This document shows, piece after piece, positions 36,736 to 46,321 of a DNA stretch of 64,000 bases. Below the pieces are notes generated by a model. The model worked only from the letters and a program-made list of their open reading frames with translations, did no database searches and had not been told where the DNA came from. The position numbers and the translations under genes were made by a program. Source of the stretch: Hexactinellida sp. DTS-2022 (taxonomy: Eukaryota; Porifera; Hexactinellida); NCBI GenBank assembly GCA_028753945.1, contig JAPNXP010000013.1, positions 1,612,001 through 1,676,000 of the forward strand, given 5' to 3'. The first letter of the stretch is position 1, and each line of letters starts with the position of its first letter.

Positions 36736-37165
36736 AATTGGTCTGTATCCTCAGTAAAAGGAGTGGGTGTCTGCTTCAAAGGCGTGTAGCATTCGGGTCT
36801 CGGCTTCTGTTGAGGTGCGGGTGGAAGTGGTAAAAGAAGTAGAGGTAATAAAAGTATTTGCCATTTGAGATCATCGGTGTTGGCAAGGGTGGTATGCTTT
36901 AAAAAGCGGTGGTTATTGGGGAGTGACGTATAGTTTGGGACGTTCACCGGTCTGGCCGATATAGATGATAGAATGGGTAAGTGTGAAGACTGCGTAAATA
37001 CAGCGCATCATCAAACATGGGATAATGGGGTGATGGAGAGCAGAATCGAATTTGATGTGGTAGCAGGCTCAGACAACACACCGGGTTTGTTTGGCACGAG
37101 TGGGCAGGTTAAAAAAGATGTCGTGCCAGCGTATTGGGATAACCTTTCTCCTTACAGAACATGTT
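36736..37165 (-). pseudogene. Probable Penelope-like GIY-YIG fragment (copy 1)
   Basis: On the minus strand, about 37010-36925 reads CIYAVFTLTHSIIYIGQTGE. The IYIGQTG core is the second half of a GIY-YIG nuclease motif, and the arrangement of a short Tyr-Ala strand followed by YIGQTG fits this fold. Downstream the frame shifts to LKHTTLANTDDLKWQILLL, which parallels LKHRALAQYPDLCWQILLL in the copy at 54360-55090. GIY-YIG next to RT is a feature of Penelope-like elements; RT itself is not recognised here. The assignment is tentative. Confidence 0.45.
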
Positions 37166-37169
37166 GAGG

Positions 37170-38359
37170 TTTTCAATTAATTAAAATTGTTTATTATTGA
37201 TGAAAACATGTTGGTCACAACAGGTATTCATTATTAAGCTTACACACGCTTACTAATCATAATAATTTCACATTGTTCATTTCACTTTTTGGCAAATTTA
37301 TCAGATAATTTGCTTCATAGGCACTTGGAACTTATTAAACCACTCAACATCCCGAAAAGTTTTTGTGTGGTTGTGTTCTGACATGGAGATACCTAAATAG
37401 CGAAGCGCGTTATTATGTCCTAGGTGCACATTTGGACAAGATGGACTCGAAATATGAAATACGAAATCTTGTCGAACTTTTGTCAGACATTTATAATTTT
37501 ATTGCAGTTGTAATTGGCGAGTGTATAGAAATCTTCACTTCTCATCCCAGTGCAAAATTGTTTGCACATAGAGTACATGTAGATCAATAGCCAGACAATC
37601 TAATGTCAGATTTGGATTTTTTGCACAAACACTCCGTATTATTTAAATATTTACTATCCAATTTACTTGTTTAGGCCAGGTAAAATAAATTAATTGTTTA
37701 TCTTCCGGATTTTTCAGAAACACGGACGGCGGACGGGGTTTTATTTTTAATTTTTATTCCATTAATATGTAAATATTCAAGACTTATTGAAAATTGATTC
37801 ATTAGGAGTACTTTACACAAGTTTATAGCTAATATTTTGTAGAAAAGGTTCATAAGATAATAATACAATATATCCGGACGGGGGGGAAATTGGGACGAAC
37901 GGTGATGATAAACAAGTTATTTATTTTTATGGCCTTAAAACCAAAAATGTCAATCATTATTTTGCGAATCTGTTTGAGGCATTATATGGCCCTCTCGGAT
38001 GTATTTCCCTGCCTTATATGTTAGGTACACATGGTTGGGGTTTGAGATTCCCTACATTAAACCGCCCTATCCCTACAAACGAGAAACATTAGCGCCTCCA
38101 ACTCATTTCATATATGCCCCCTTTGATGATTATTTTTGACTATGTTCCGCATTGTAAAAAACGATCAATATTTTCTACATTGAATGTGTAGTAATGTACT
38201 ATCAAACAAATTGAACTTTTTAACTACATTGTCTTTATGAATATAAATGAGGGTCCATGGTCACCTTGGTATGAGTTTTTTTAAAGATTGTATTTAGAAT
38301 TGTCTATCTTTTTTAAAAATTGAATCGTTTTCTGGATCGTAGATCCAAATTCTAGCAAG
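37170..38359. other. AT-rich non-coding stretch
   Basis: No feature recognised; the plus frame 37363-37590 has no recognisable domain. Confidence 0.3.
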
Positions 38360-38367
38360 GATCGGGT

Positions 38368-38883
38368 CTGGGCTTTTCATTAGTCACCGAGTTATCTGAC
38401 TCGAGTCATCGAGTCTTTTGACACGTGATAATTCAGTGATCAAGTCACCGAGTGAATTTACTCGTGACAAAATTCAGTGACTCGAGTCACCGAGGCAAAT
38501 GACTCGTGACAAAATATGATGACTCGAGTGACCGAGTCTGACTCGATGACTCGTCGTGGCTCGCGAGTCATCAAGTCAATAAAATATTATCTATTGAAAG
38601 TCATGGGTTTTTCGAATTCTGAATACAATCAGATTAGTAACGAATATACAGGTATATACTCAATTTCCTATTGGTTATTCTTACCTCTCGTACACATCGA
38701 TTACTCTCGAGTCCTGAACTTGATGACTCGCGAATCCTGACTATATGACTCGCGAGTACTGAAACTTGTCACCAAGTCATTTACTCTTGAAAAATTCGAT
38801 AACTAGAGTCACAGAGTTTGACTCGATGCCTCGTATTGACACTAGAGTCATCGAATCAATCGAGTGGCTCGTGAAAAGCCCTC
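38368..38883. mobile_element. hAT-type MITE made of palindromic minisatellite, 8-bp TSD
   Basis: The termini CTGGGCTTTTC and GAAAAGCCCTC are inverted (consensus CAGGGCTTTTC), and GATCGGGT is duplicated on both sides (38360-38367, 38884-38891). Most of the interior consists of about 40-bp units combining GACTCGAGTCACCGAGT with GACTCGTGACAAAATTCGA. The unit itself contains the palindrome GACTCGAGTC. A unique segment of about 120 bp sits in the middle (about 38600-38720). No coding capacity. The partial copy at 565-908 belongs to the same family. Confidence 0.85.
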
Positions 38884-39113
38884 GATCGGGTTCGTATCCC
38901 GATCCTTATTCTCTGATTGGATTGTCATCTACTATTCAGTTAATTGGTAACATGGCAAATATTTCTCTTTTGTCCATGACCATCCATGGTTTCGGTTCTA
39001 CTTAAGTTCCTATGATATCATTAGGTGTATGTACGTGTTATTTAACTCTTTTTGTTTGGAATTACCATGATCTTCTGTATTCCCTTTGATTAAAAAACAT
39101 TTGATTTTTCTAG

Positions 39114-39274
39114 ATGTTCAAACTGCTGAACTCTTGAATTATGGAGATGAAAATGTTCCGTTTACCTTTATTCGAGTTGGAAGTTCCTCACATGATGTTT
39201 TACTCTGTCATTATGGAGAATATATCAAAACAATGCATTTTAAGAATAATCAAGGTTTTAAGAAAGAGTATATT
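39114..39274 (+). CDS. Candidate host exon downstream of the Ig exon
   Basis: A strong acceptor (TTTGATTTTTCTAG, ending 39113) is followed by 161 open bases and the donor GTGAGT. It enters in phase 1, exactly what the Ig exon at 34557-34844 leaves, and ends in phase 0. The joined reading continues without a stop: D-VQTAELLNYGDENVPFTF, IRVGSSSHDVLLCHYGEYIK, then TMHFKNNQGFKKEYI. The VLLCHY-x-HFKNN pattern could be the first half (Cys then hydrophobic-aromatic) of another Ig-like domain split by an intron. That domain reading is inference; the exon structure is visible. Confidence 0.5.
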
Positions 39275-39498
39275 GTGAGTATTAAAGTTCATGTATTTCT
39301 TAATCACGCATAATTCGCACGCTATTATATGTATATATACGTTTATAAAAAACTCTATAATTTATACATTTATTATACTGATGTATTGCTCATGCCAAAC
39401 CTACATTCTCTTTACACATTATGATTAATTATTTTTATAATTTGAGACTGTCCTTGGATTTAATTATTTATTTATTTATTTATCTATTTTTATTTATA

Positions 39499-39584
39499 GT
39501 AGACTCCGATTTATTGAGTCACCTTGGGACCAGGTTGCTTTGACCCGATAAAATGGAGAAATCTATTAAGCGGATTCGATAGTA
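39499..39584. mobile_element. Short, degraded pogo-type MITE
   Basis: AGTAGACTCCGATTTATTGAG on the left and CTATTAAGCGGATTCGATAGTA on the right resemble the ends of the MITE at 9780-9964. GACCAGGTTGCTTTGACCCGATAAA is a reverse relative of that element's interior (TATCGGGTCAAAACAACCTGGTC). Confidence 0.65.
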
Positions 39585-39589
39585 TTTAT

Positions 39590-41079
39590 TTATTTATTTA
39601 ATTATTAATTATTAAGCTCTAAACAGAAATATTGCTTTATATTGACTAAAATGTAGAGATTAAGCTTCTATTTTAACTTATTTTCTAATTTATGTTGATC
39701 TTTCTATCATTCAAGTAATCTTTTGATCAGAATACAATCTGTACTTTTCATTTGATTTTTATATGAGATTGATCAAGAAAAATATGTTGTTTTCAATTCA
39801 TTCGAAAATAATAATTTTTTAAAACTATTTACTGAGTTTCAGAAAACTAGGTTAACCTGGAAATTGACGTTTATTTCCGAAAAATTAACAAATCTAACTC
39901 CTTAGCCCTCTGCTTTCCCAGTTATTTTCCTTTTAAAACTCAAGACTCCAAACAATTTTTATTGGCGACCTGTTTTGTCACTGTTAACATGCCACGACCA
40001 AGTAATTCTTCTCTAATAGCGGATTCCGGATATGCCAACGTATTTTGACGTTCCCTGTGTTCGTTCTTAGAAGGATCTAATGTAGATTCAAAATTAAGAT
40101 ACAATCAACTTTCAAATGTTTTATAGATAACAAGAATGCTAACATGATTATAGCAACGCTTCAGCAGTTTACATCCAGTCTCAAAATGTTTGTCACTAAA
40201 ATTGAATTCTCAATTAAAAATAAAAGCCCCTCCCCTAACCGTGCTGGCCAGATCCCTCGACCGCCCATGTATATTAGTATAAATGAGTTACGAATACCTG
40301 GACACCTTCCTGATACTCTTCTGAATAAATTCCCATCTGAATATAATTGGTTTATTTATTTGTTTTGATTTGTTAGATTTAGTGATTGACTGATTGATTA
40401 ATTGATTGATTGGTTTATTGATTGATTGAATGAATTATTGAATGATTGAGTTGTGTGATTGAGTTGTGTGATTGTTGTTAACAAGGAGAGTGAATCATAT
40501 TTGCATTGTTTTGTCCCGCCTCAAAATATCAGTCTAATTTGTAATGTATACCCTGACACCCAGTGTGTATATTATATGACATATCATCTCAAAATACCGC
40601 AGTCAAACTTGCAATAGCACATCTGTTAATTAATAGATTCTTCGAAAAACTTGAGATTTATGTGGGGACAATTGCGCTTCCAAATTCAATGTCTAAGCGT
40701 GGATTCAACGTTGATGCTGGCGGTTGATAACTACGAATATTCGGACGTCCATATTCCACGGGAAACCTTGGGAATATAAATCGTTCCCATACAATTGATA
40801 CTAATAGGCTTCTTACTGTCTGCCATTTAGAGGAGATCCTGGGGATCGACTTATACAACTACCATTCATTTCATTCTAGTCGCGGACTTGTAAATGAGTT
40901 GCGTTGTTGCTAAGTGAGTGCCAAAAGCTTTGACAGTTGATAATAAGCGTGGAAGTTTGTCGTAAATAATGAAATCACGATGGAGGAAAGACTTAATTGA
41001 TCCTCTTATCACGGCGACAATCCCGTTTCATTACTATAAACCGGATACAAAATGTTAAAGTATGATGCCCTGAGCGTAA
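39590..41079. other. AT-rich non-coding stretch with a GATT microsatellite
   Basis: Imperfect (GATT)n/(ATTGATTG)n repeats lie at 40380-40475. At 40520-40625, GCCTCAAAATATCAG..CAATAGCACATCTG is a weak echo of the Ginger terminal sub-repeat found at 43200 and 49712. Nothing coding. Confidence 0.35.
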
Positions 41080-41400
41080 GAATGGCTTTTGTTTCTGGGA
41101 TAGAGATGCATACTACTAACAGATTGGTTCTGTGGGAAGACAACCTTCAATATCGATTACTATATAACCGAATTGGAACAAGTTAGGGAAGCCATCTAGC
41201 ATGGTCAACTTGGTAAACTAAACAGGAAGTAATCCTCCAACATTTTAATGCTAGACTCCAATTCAGTGCTCTAACTACCAATAACATAAGACATTTGGCC
41301 TTTGAATATCTCCAAAACCCTATCTAAAGTCCAGACCTGGCTCCAAGTGTTAAAAAAGCACTTGGTGGAAAGAGATTTAAGGGTTTAATACCCTGAGTTA
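41080..41400 (+). pseudogene. mariner transposase relic
   Basis: The end of the stretch reads, in one frame, FEYLQNPI-stop-SPDLAPSV and then KKALGGKRFK. This is recognisably the mariner C-terminal catalytic block HPPYSPDLAPSDY..LKKxLGGKRF. Upstream bases (about 41120-41300) look coding-like but are too broken to align. The copy is dead, with stops in frame. TIRs were not located. Confidence 0.6.
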
Positions 41401-42770
41401 GGTTTTACAAATATTGGAAAAGTGTACCCCAGTAGCGTTCGCAGCTTCTCGTCACTCAGGGTCAGGGGAGCAGCTTGTAGTATTTATCCGGGGCATACCC
41501 CATGCAGCTACACTAAAGACCTGGCATCGAACGGAGAATAATATTTGAGCCTGGGACTTTCGTCCCGAATTAACCCGCATTGGACCGACAATTGGGCAAC
41601 ACCAAGGAATTTGTTCCCACAAGCATTACAAACTTCCAGAAAGGTTGGACCTCACTGAGTGTAAGGAATTTACACTCATTGAGGTTTTTCTGATTGTTTC
41701 TTGTTTTATGAAAACTAGTCCTGTAATCTTTGGACATTCCTTTTATGGTTTGAAGCCTGTACTCTATCCATTATTTCCAAACATGCAATCAAATATTTGC
41801 ATATATTTATTTACATCTTTGAATTTTTATAGTATACTCCAATGTAACTTAAATACCATCAATCAACTTAATGTTAAAATATACCTGGTTGAGGGAGAAG
41901 CCCGTATCCGAGTCGTCAGGAATTCAGAAGTTTGAGTTTACATTTTATTTCTATTACATAATATTTGAAATATTTAATCGTTACTGCAAGGATTGTCCCA
42001 AATCTTTTTTTTGTTTGTTACAAGACAAAAAATTTATACCATCAAAACGTTCAATATATTCCCACTTCAACTTTCTACAGCGTTTCCATCTTCATGGCAA
42101 CTTTCTATTCCGTGGCAAAGAATTCTGGATTGGACCTTTTACCAGTCATGTATTTCCCTCTCCAGCTGTTTGAAGACTCTAAATATGTTAACCACGCTCT
42201 TTTCAATCTTCCTAACAATTAGAAATAACTCTGTGCTAATCATAGAGTCTAGACAGTAGGGTTGGCGGGGAAGACAATAGCATTCTTTATTTGATACTTG
42301 ACATGAATTCTCGCATAATCATATTGGAGTAAATGTAATGGCAATAGTTTCCAATGGCACTTTCGCTTAATTACTCAACGCATCTCTTCAATAATCTCTG
42401 TTCATGGTAGTTTTAATCTCTGTTGATTGTATTTTTCTCTCGAAGACAATCAATTGACAGTACATCCTTTTATCCAATAATACGGTGTCCATCTGTTTGT
42501 ATACTTTGGTAGCATTCTTAATTTTGATAGGGACTCAGTGTTATTTGGTTTATGAAAAACCTTTCAATTTATATATTCTGCGAAACATCTTTTGAGTAAT
42601 ACAGACGTTACACGATAAATGTTTGGAATGTAAATGCCTACAACTAGAGGTGTACATAATTGCTAAATTACATACATTAATATTCACCCTTTTACAATTG
42701 AGATCTACGTTCCCTTAACGACTCTTGTATTTAATGAATCTATGTTCAGATCATTATGTTTTGGGCTGGG
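41401..42770. other. Non-coding stretch; GC-richer repeat at 41400-41625
   Basis: 41400-41625 (CCCCAGTAGCGTTCGCAGC..GGGGCATACCCCATGCAGC..GGGACTTTCGTCCCGAAT) is a GC-richer repeat of unknown type. The overlapping open frames at 41645-42259 have low-complexity Phe/Ile/Tyr-rich translations and no domain. Confidence 0.3.
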
Positions 42771-43115
42771 TTCCGCAAACTAGGTTTTTCTGGCCGCATG
42801 CGGCCTGAAACAACATTATGTCTGGCCTGATAGTCCAATGTAAATTTCTATCATGTGTGGCCTGAGAGACATTTCTAAATTTTAATCTGGCCTGTACACA
42901 TATACACACTGATTAATGTACTAGTAAACAGTTTTGACTAGAGTCCTTTATGCACTTTTTGCTTAGAAATTAGTATAGTTCTAGTACTACAACAACTTAA
43001 TAGTTTTGTTATAAATTTCGAAATTTTCTCGATATTGTTTGCGGCCTGAGGAAAGATTTGTTAAGATTATGTGGCCTGATATATTTAAATGAAAGTTTTC
43101 GGAACCGTGTTTTAG
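42771..43115. mobile_element. Possible MITE with GGCCTGA motif series
   Basis: The left GGGTTCCGCAAACTA and right AGTTTTCGGAACCGTG are inverted with a few mismatches. The motif TGTGGCCTGA/TCTGGCCTGA recurs five or six times inside. TSD not resolved. It lies just left of the Ginger element at 43200. Confidence 0.5.
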
Positions 43116-44004
43116 GGTCTTATTATAAATAAAGTGATTTATTAAGGTAGTCAGGGTTAGATACATCAAGGAAGAGTATGTTCCAATTATTTTGAGGCCT
43201 GTTGCATGATATTCTGAGACGCGTGAGATTTTGAGACGCCTATCTGATACACTAAATACACCATGGATGTGCTATTAGAAATTATACAGTGATATTTTGA
43301 GACGCTATAAAAGGAAATTTTTGGCTTATTTTACTTTTTAATATGAATTTAAGAATAATATAATTTGATTCGCGTGAGATTTTGAGACATTGTATTACCA
43401 AACCATGGATGTGCTATTAGAAATTATACAGTGATATTTTGAGACGCGTGAGATTTTGAGACATTGTATTAGCAAACCATGGATGTGCTATTAGAATTTA
43501 TACAGTGATATTTTGAGACACTACTATAAAAGTAATTTTTGGCTTATTTTTACTTTTTATTATGAATTAAAGATTCTAACAATTTTGAGACGATAGTAAA
43601 GATAAACCAGAGACATAGATGTGCTATTTTGTATTCTTTTGAGACACTGGTATATAACAATTTCTGAGTGGATACCTGTTTTGAACGTCTCACTATATGT
43701 TATATTCTATCTACAATAAGTATCTCTTTTAAATTAATTTAAATTACTGATAATTATAGCAACTTAAACGCCCAATTTCCAATGTATATCTGATTTGACT
43801 AGTTTACCTAATCTACTAATTTCCCAATTCACCATATGGTTATAATACTAAAAATTGTAGAGACACAACTTTAATTAAGTAAAACAAAAACAACTATTAC
43901 AAACAAACAGAATAAACATACTAAATTAATATAAACGAAACCTAATAATAAATACATAAACTAAATAAAAAAACACAACATTAAATAAATTATTATAATA
44001 ACCC

Positions 44005-44180
44005 CATCAATATCCCCCTCCTCCTCCACATCCTCCTCCTTCTGTCTTCCCTCCTCCTCCTCCTCCGGCTCATTCCCTCCCTCAACAGTCCCCTTAACGT
44101 TATTATTTCCCCCTCCTTCCAAAATCTTTCAACCTCCCATCCCCTTCTCTCCCCTTCCCAAGCCCTCCTCTCCCCATCCC
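44005..44180. repeat. Polypyrimidine (CCT-rich) tract
   Basis: The plus strand here is almost pure pyrimidine, dominated by CCT/CTCC units (TCCTCCTCCTCCTCC and similar) with brief interruptions. It lies inside the Ginger element, beyond the 3' end of its gene. The minus-strand frame through it (Arg/Glu-rich) is a by-product of the repeat. Confidence 0.8.
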
Positions 44181-45070
44181 ACTTTCTTAAATAATATAAT
44201 AATAAATATAATAGTAACATTTAAATTATGTAGCTTTGTTAGCTATTACTTATAGTTATAAAATTTTCATAGCCAACCTACGAAATTCTAATACACAGTG
44301 TCAATTACGTCAATTGCCAGCACTTACCTTATCTGATTACGATTAACAAAATAATACAAACAAAATATTTTAAACCAAATTTTTGTCTTGTTAAGTAAGT
44401 TTGTTACCTATTACTTAATTAAAGTAAACTTTGTATTGCCCACAAACGAAAATATAATACACAGTGTGAATTACTTCAGTTGCCAACACATACCTTATCT
44501 GATTACGATTAACAAAATAATACAAACAAAATATTTCTAACAAACTTTGTTGTTACGAAATAAAACGATTTTTTAAAAATGTTTAAACCTTTATATTTCT
44601 CCTGAATTTCTATAATATATTCCTAGATTTCTGACGACTTATGGTTACTAGCCTACCAATATAATAGCTAAAAGAAATAATCACAACGATTAACTTATTT
44701 CTTAATGTATCATACTTAAACTTGGAGAATGTCTAGAAAGAGATATACATATATTTATAAGATCAGTAAAAGGTAAACTATTTTTTCAATCAGTTTTGAT
44801 TGTATTAACCTATTATTAATTTGGGGGCCTCCTCCTTTTCCCCACACAGCCGCCCTATCCTCTCCATTCATACAGTGGAAACTGCATAGCTATATCCATT
44901 CAATCGGCCCCAATTTTTAAGTTAATTAGCCTTCGTTCGTATGTGTGTAACAGAATGAGCATCGCATTGATGCGCCCTGATAATGCGGTTCCCAGTGTAC
45001 AAAAAAACTCTCAAAGGAAAATAGGTTAAGTTACAGTAAATTACTCAAACTCTTAAATTAAACACTATTA

Positions 45071-45292
45071 CAGTGAACTCCAATTCGGATATAAATCGGC
45101 TTATAACAAAGTTCAATGGTCCGTACATCCTTATATTTGACTATACTATAATCAAATAAATTCATATATGTAATCTCTTTTTAACGAAGATATTTCTTAC
45201 CCCATAAATTTCTGAGTAATTAATTTTAATCTGCTTATAACAAATTAGGTGTATACAAATTGTCCGCAATTCGTTATAACGGGAGTTCACTG
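45071..45292. mobile_element. pogo/Tc1-type MITE, 222 bp, nested in Ginger element
   Basis: It starts CAGTGAACTCCAATTCGGAT after TA and ends CGTTATAACGGGAGTTCACTG before TA. The outer 12 bases are perfectly inverted, with GGCTTATAAC/GTTATAAC motifs further in. It sits downstream of the gene in the element 43200-49712 and is therefore younger than that insertion. Confidence 0.87.
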
Positions 45293-45637
45293 TACTTAAT
45301 AATATACGATGTAACAAAGTTACATCGTCTATGGTGGACTTACTAAATAGAAACTAATTAATTACTTAGTATAAAGTATATTAGTAGATAATTAAAAATG
45401 TTAACTCACTTGATTCCACAGATAATTTACCTACATACTAGTCGTCAGTCTTTTGCATCCTAGATCGTAGATAACAGCTCGTCTTTCGCCACTGGGGATA
45501 TGCCGTTGCAGGTCACGTTTCCATAATCTGGGCTCACCATGATTGGGATTGCGTTGCCTGAATAACCTCGTGCAGAAGTCCCCACAAAGTTCGATGTACC
45601 TTGCCTTTGAGCGCTTTCGATAGAGTGTTGTGAGCTG

Positions 45638-46321
45638 TTATTCAATCGTTTGGACATCATCTGAAATAGTTCCATATGTCTTGTAATTCGTGATCAGCAT
45701 TGATACGACAGGTTGATAGTGGTCGAAGTAGTTTTGGATATAAAGGATGGCTGTAGGCTTATCTGTGGATCTGTGTAAACTCCAACGCACCTCGCGAATT
45801 AATGAGTCTTTCGGTGTGTAGAAGTTATTGGCAACGTATACATCGGCATCAAGAATAGCAGAAGCAGCATAAATTTCCACATCTGTTCCCCAAATGGATT
45901 CACGATTCATAAGTCTTTGTGTGCTAAGGTATTCACACGGTGTCGTTCGTTTAGTTTTAAAATACCATCCTAGTTTCCTTGTTCCTTCACTGGCGATAAA
46001 GCGAGAGATGATGGAACGAAGATGTAGGTGGCTGTTTTCACTCCCAGTAATTAATTTGGATATGCATCGAAATAGACAATTACCATCTCCTTCGATATGT
46101 TCCGCATCGCAAGGTTCAAAATCGCTAAGTAACTTCCCAACGCTATTAAATGGTTGTCTACAAACTGATTCAAATGATATCCCCAACATATCGCATTTAC
46201 TTCGCTGCCAATTTTCATCTATCACTGTGATCCTTGGGTCCATCGGTGTGTCGTAGGGATTACGAAGCGGAACTGCGTCGTGAAATGATTCCCATAGCAT
46301 TGTGTTTAGATACTGCATTCC
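45638..46321 (-). CDS. Exon 9: OTU-family cysteine protease domain
   Basis: The exon follows the acceptor ATATTTTAG. Its centre reads HIEGDGNCLFRCISKLITGS, the OTU signature D-G-N-C with the nucleophile Cys and the preceding Asp. The far end has ILYIQNYFDHYQPVVSM, where DHYQPV supplies the catalytic His in the usual x-H-Y-x-P/D setting. In between, WGTDVEIYAASAILDADVYV matches the typical W-G-x-x-x-E-x-x-A-x-A helix. All expected catalytic residues are present, so the domain could be active. The frame ends at 45638. An overlapping frame (45675-45460) offers an alternative C-terminus if another splice is used. Confidence 0.9.
   Translation of the reverse strand, partial: GMQYLNTMLWESFHDAVPLRNPYDTPMDPRITVIDENWQRSKCDMLGISFESVCRQPFNSVGKLLSDFEPCDAEHIEGDGNCLFRCISKLITGSENSHLHLRSIISRFIASEGTRKLGWYFKTKRTTPCEYLSTQRLMNRESIWGTDVEIYAASAILDADVYVANNFYTPKDSLIREVRWSLHRSTDKPTAILYIQNYFDHYQPVVSMLITNYKTYGTISDDVQTIE

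Noticed and set aside
36705-36947. Pro/Leu-rich minus-strand frame
   Set aside because: It overlaps the probable Penelope-like fragment in another frame and is biased by GA-rich sequence; not supported as a separate gene.
41645-42259. Four overlapping long plus-strand frames
   Set aside because: All three frames are open because of AT-rich low complexity; the translations lack domains and no splice context supports an exon.
43993-44220. Arg/Glu-rich minus-strand frame
   Set aside because: It is produced by the polypyrimidine tract, with no start context or domain.
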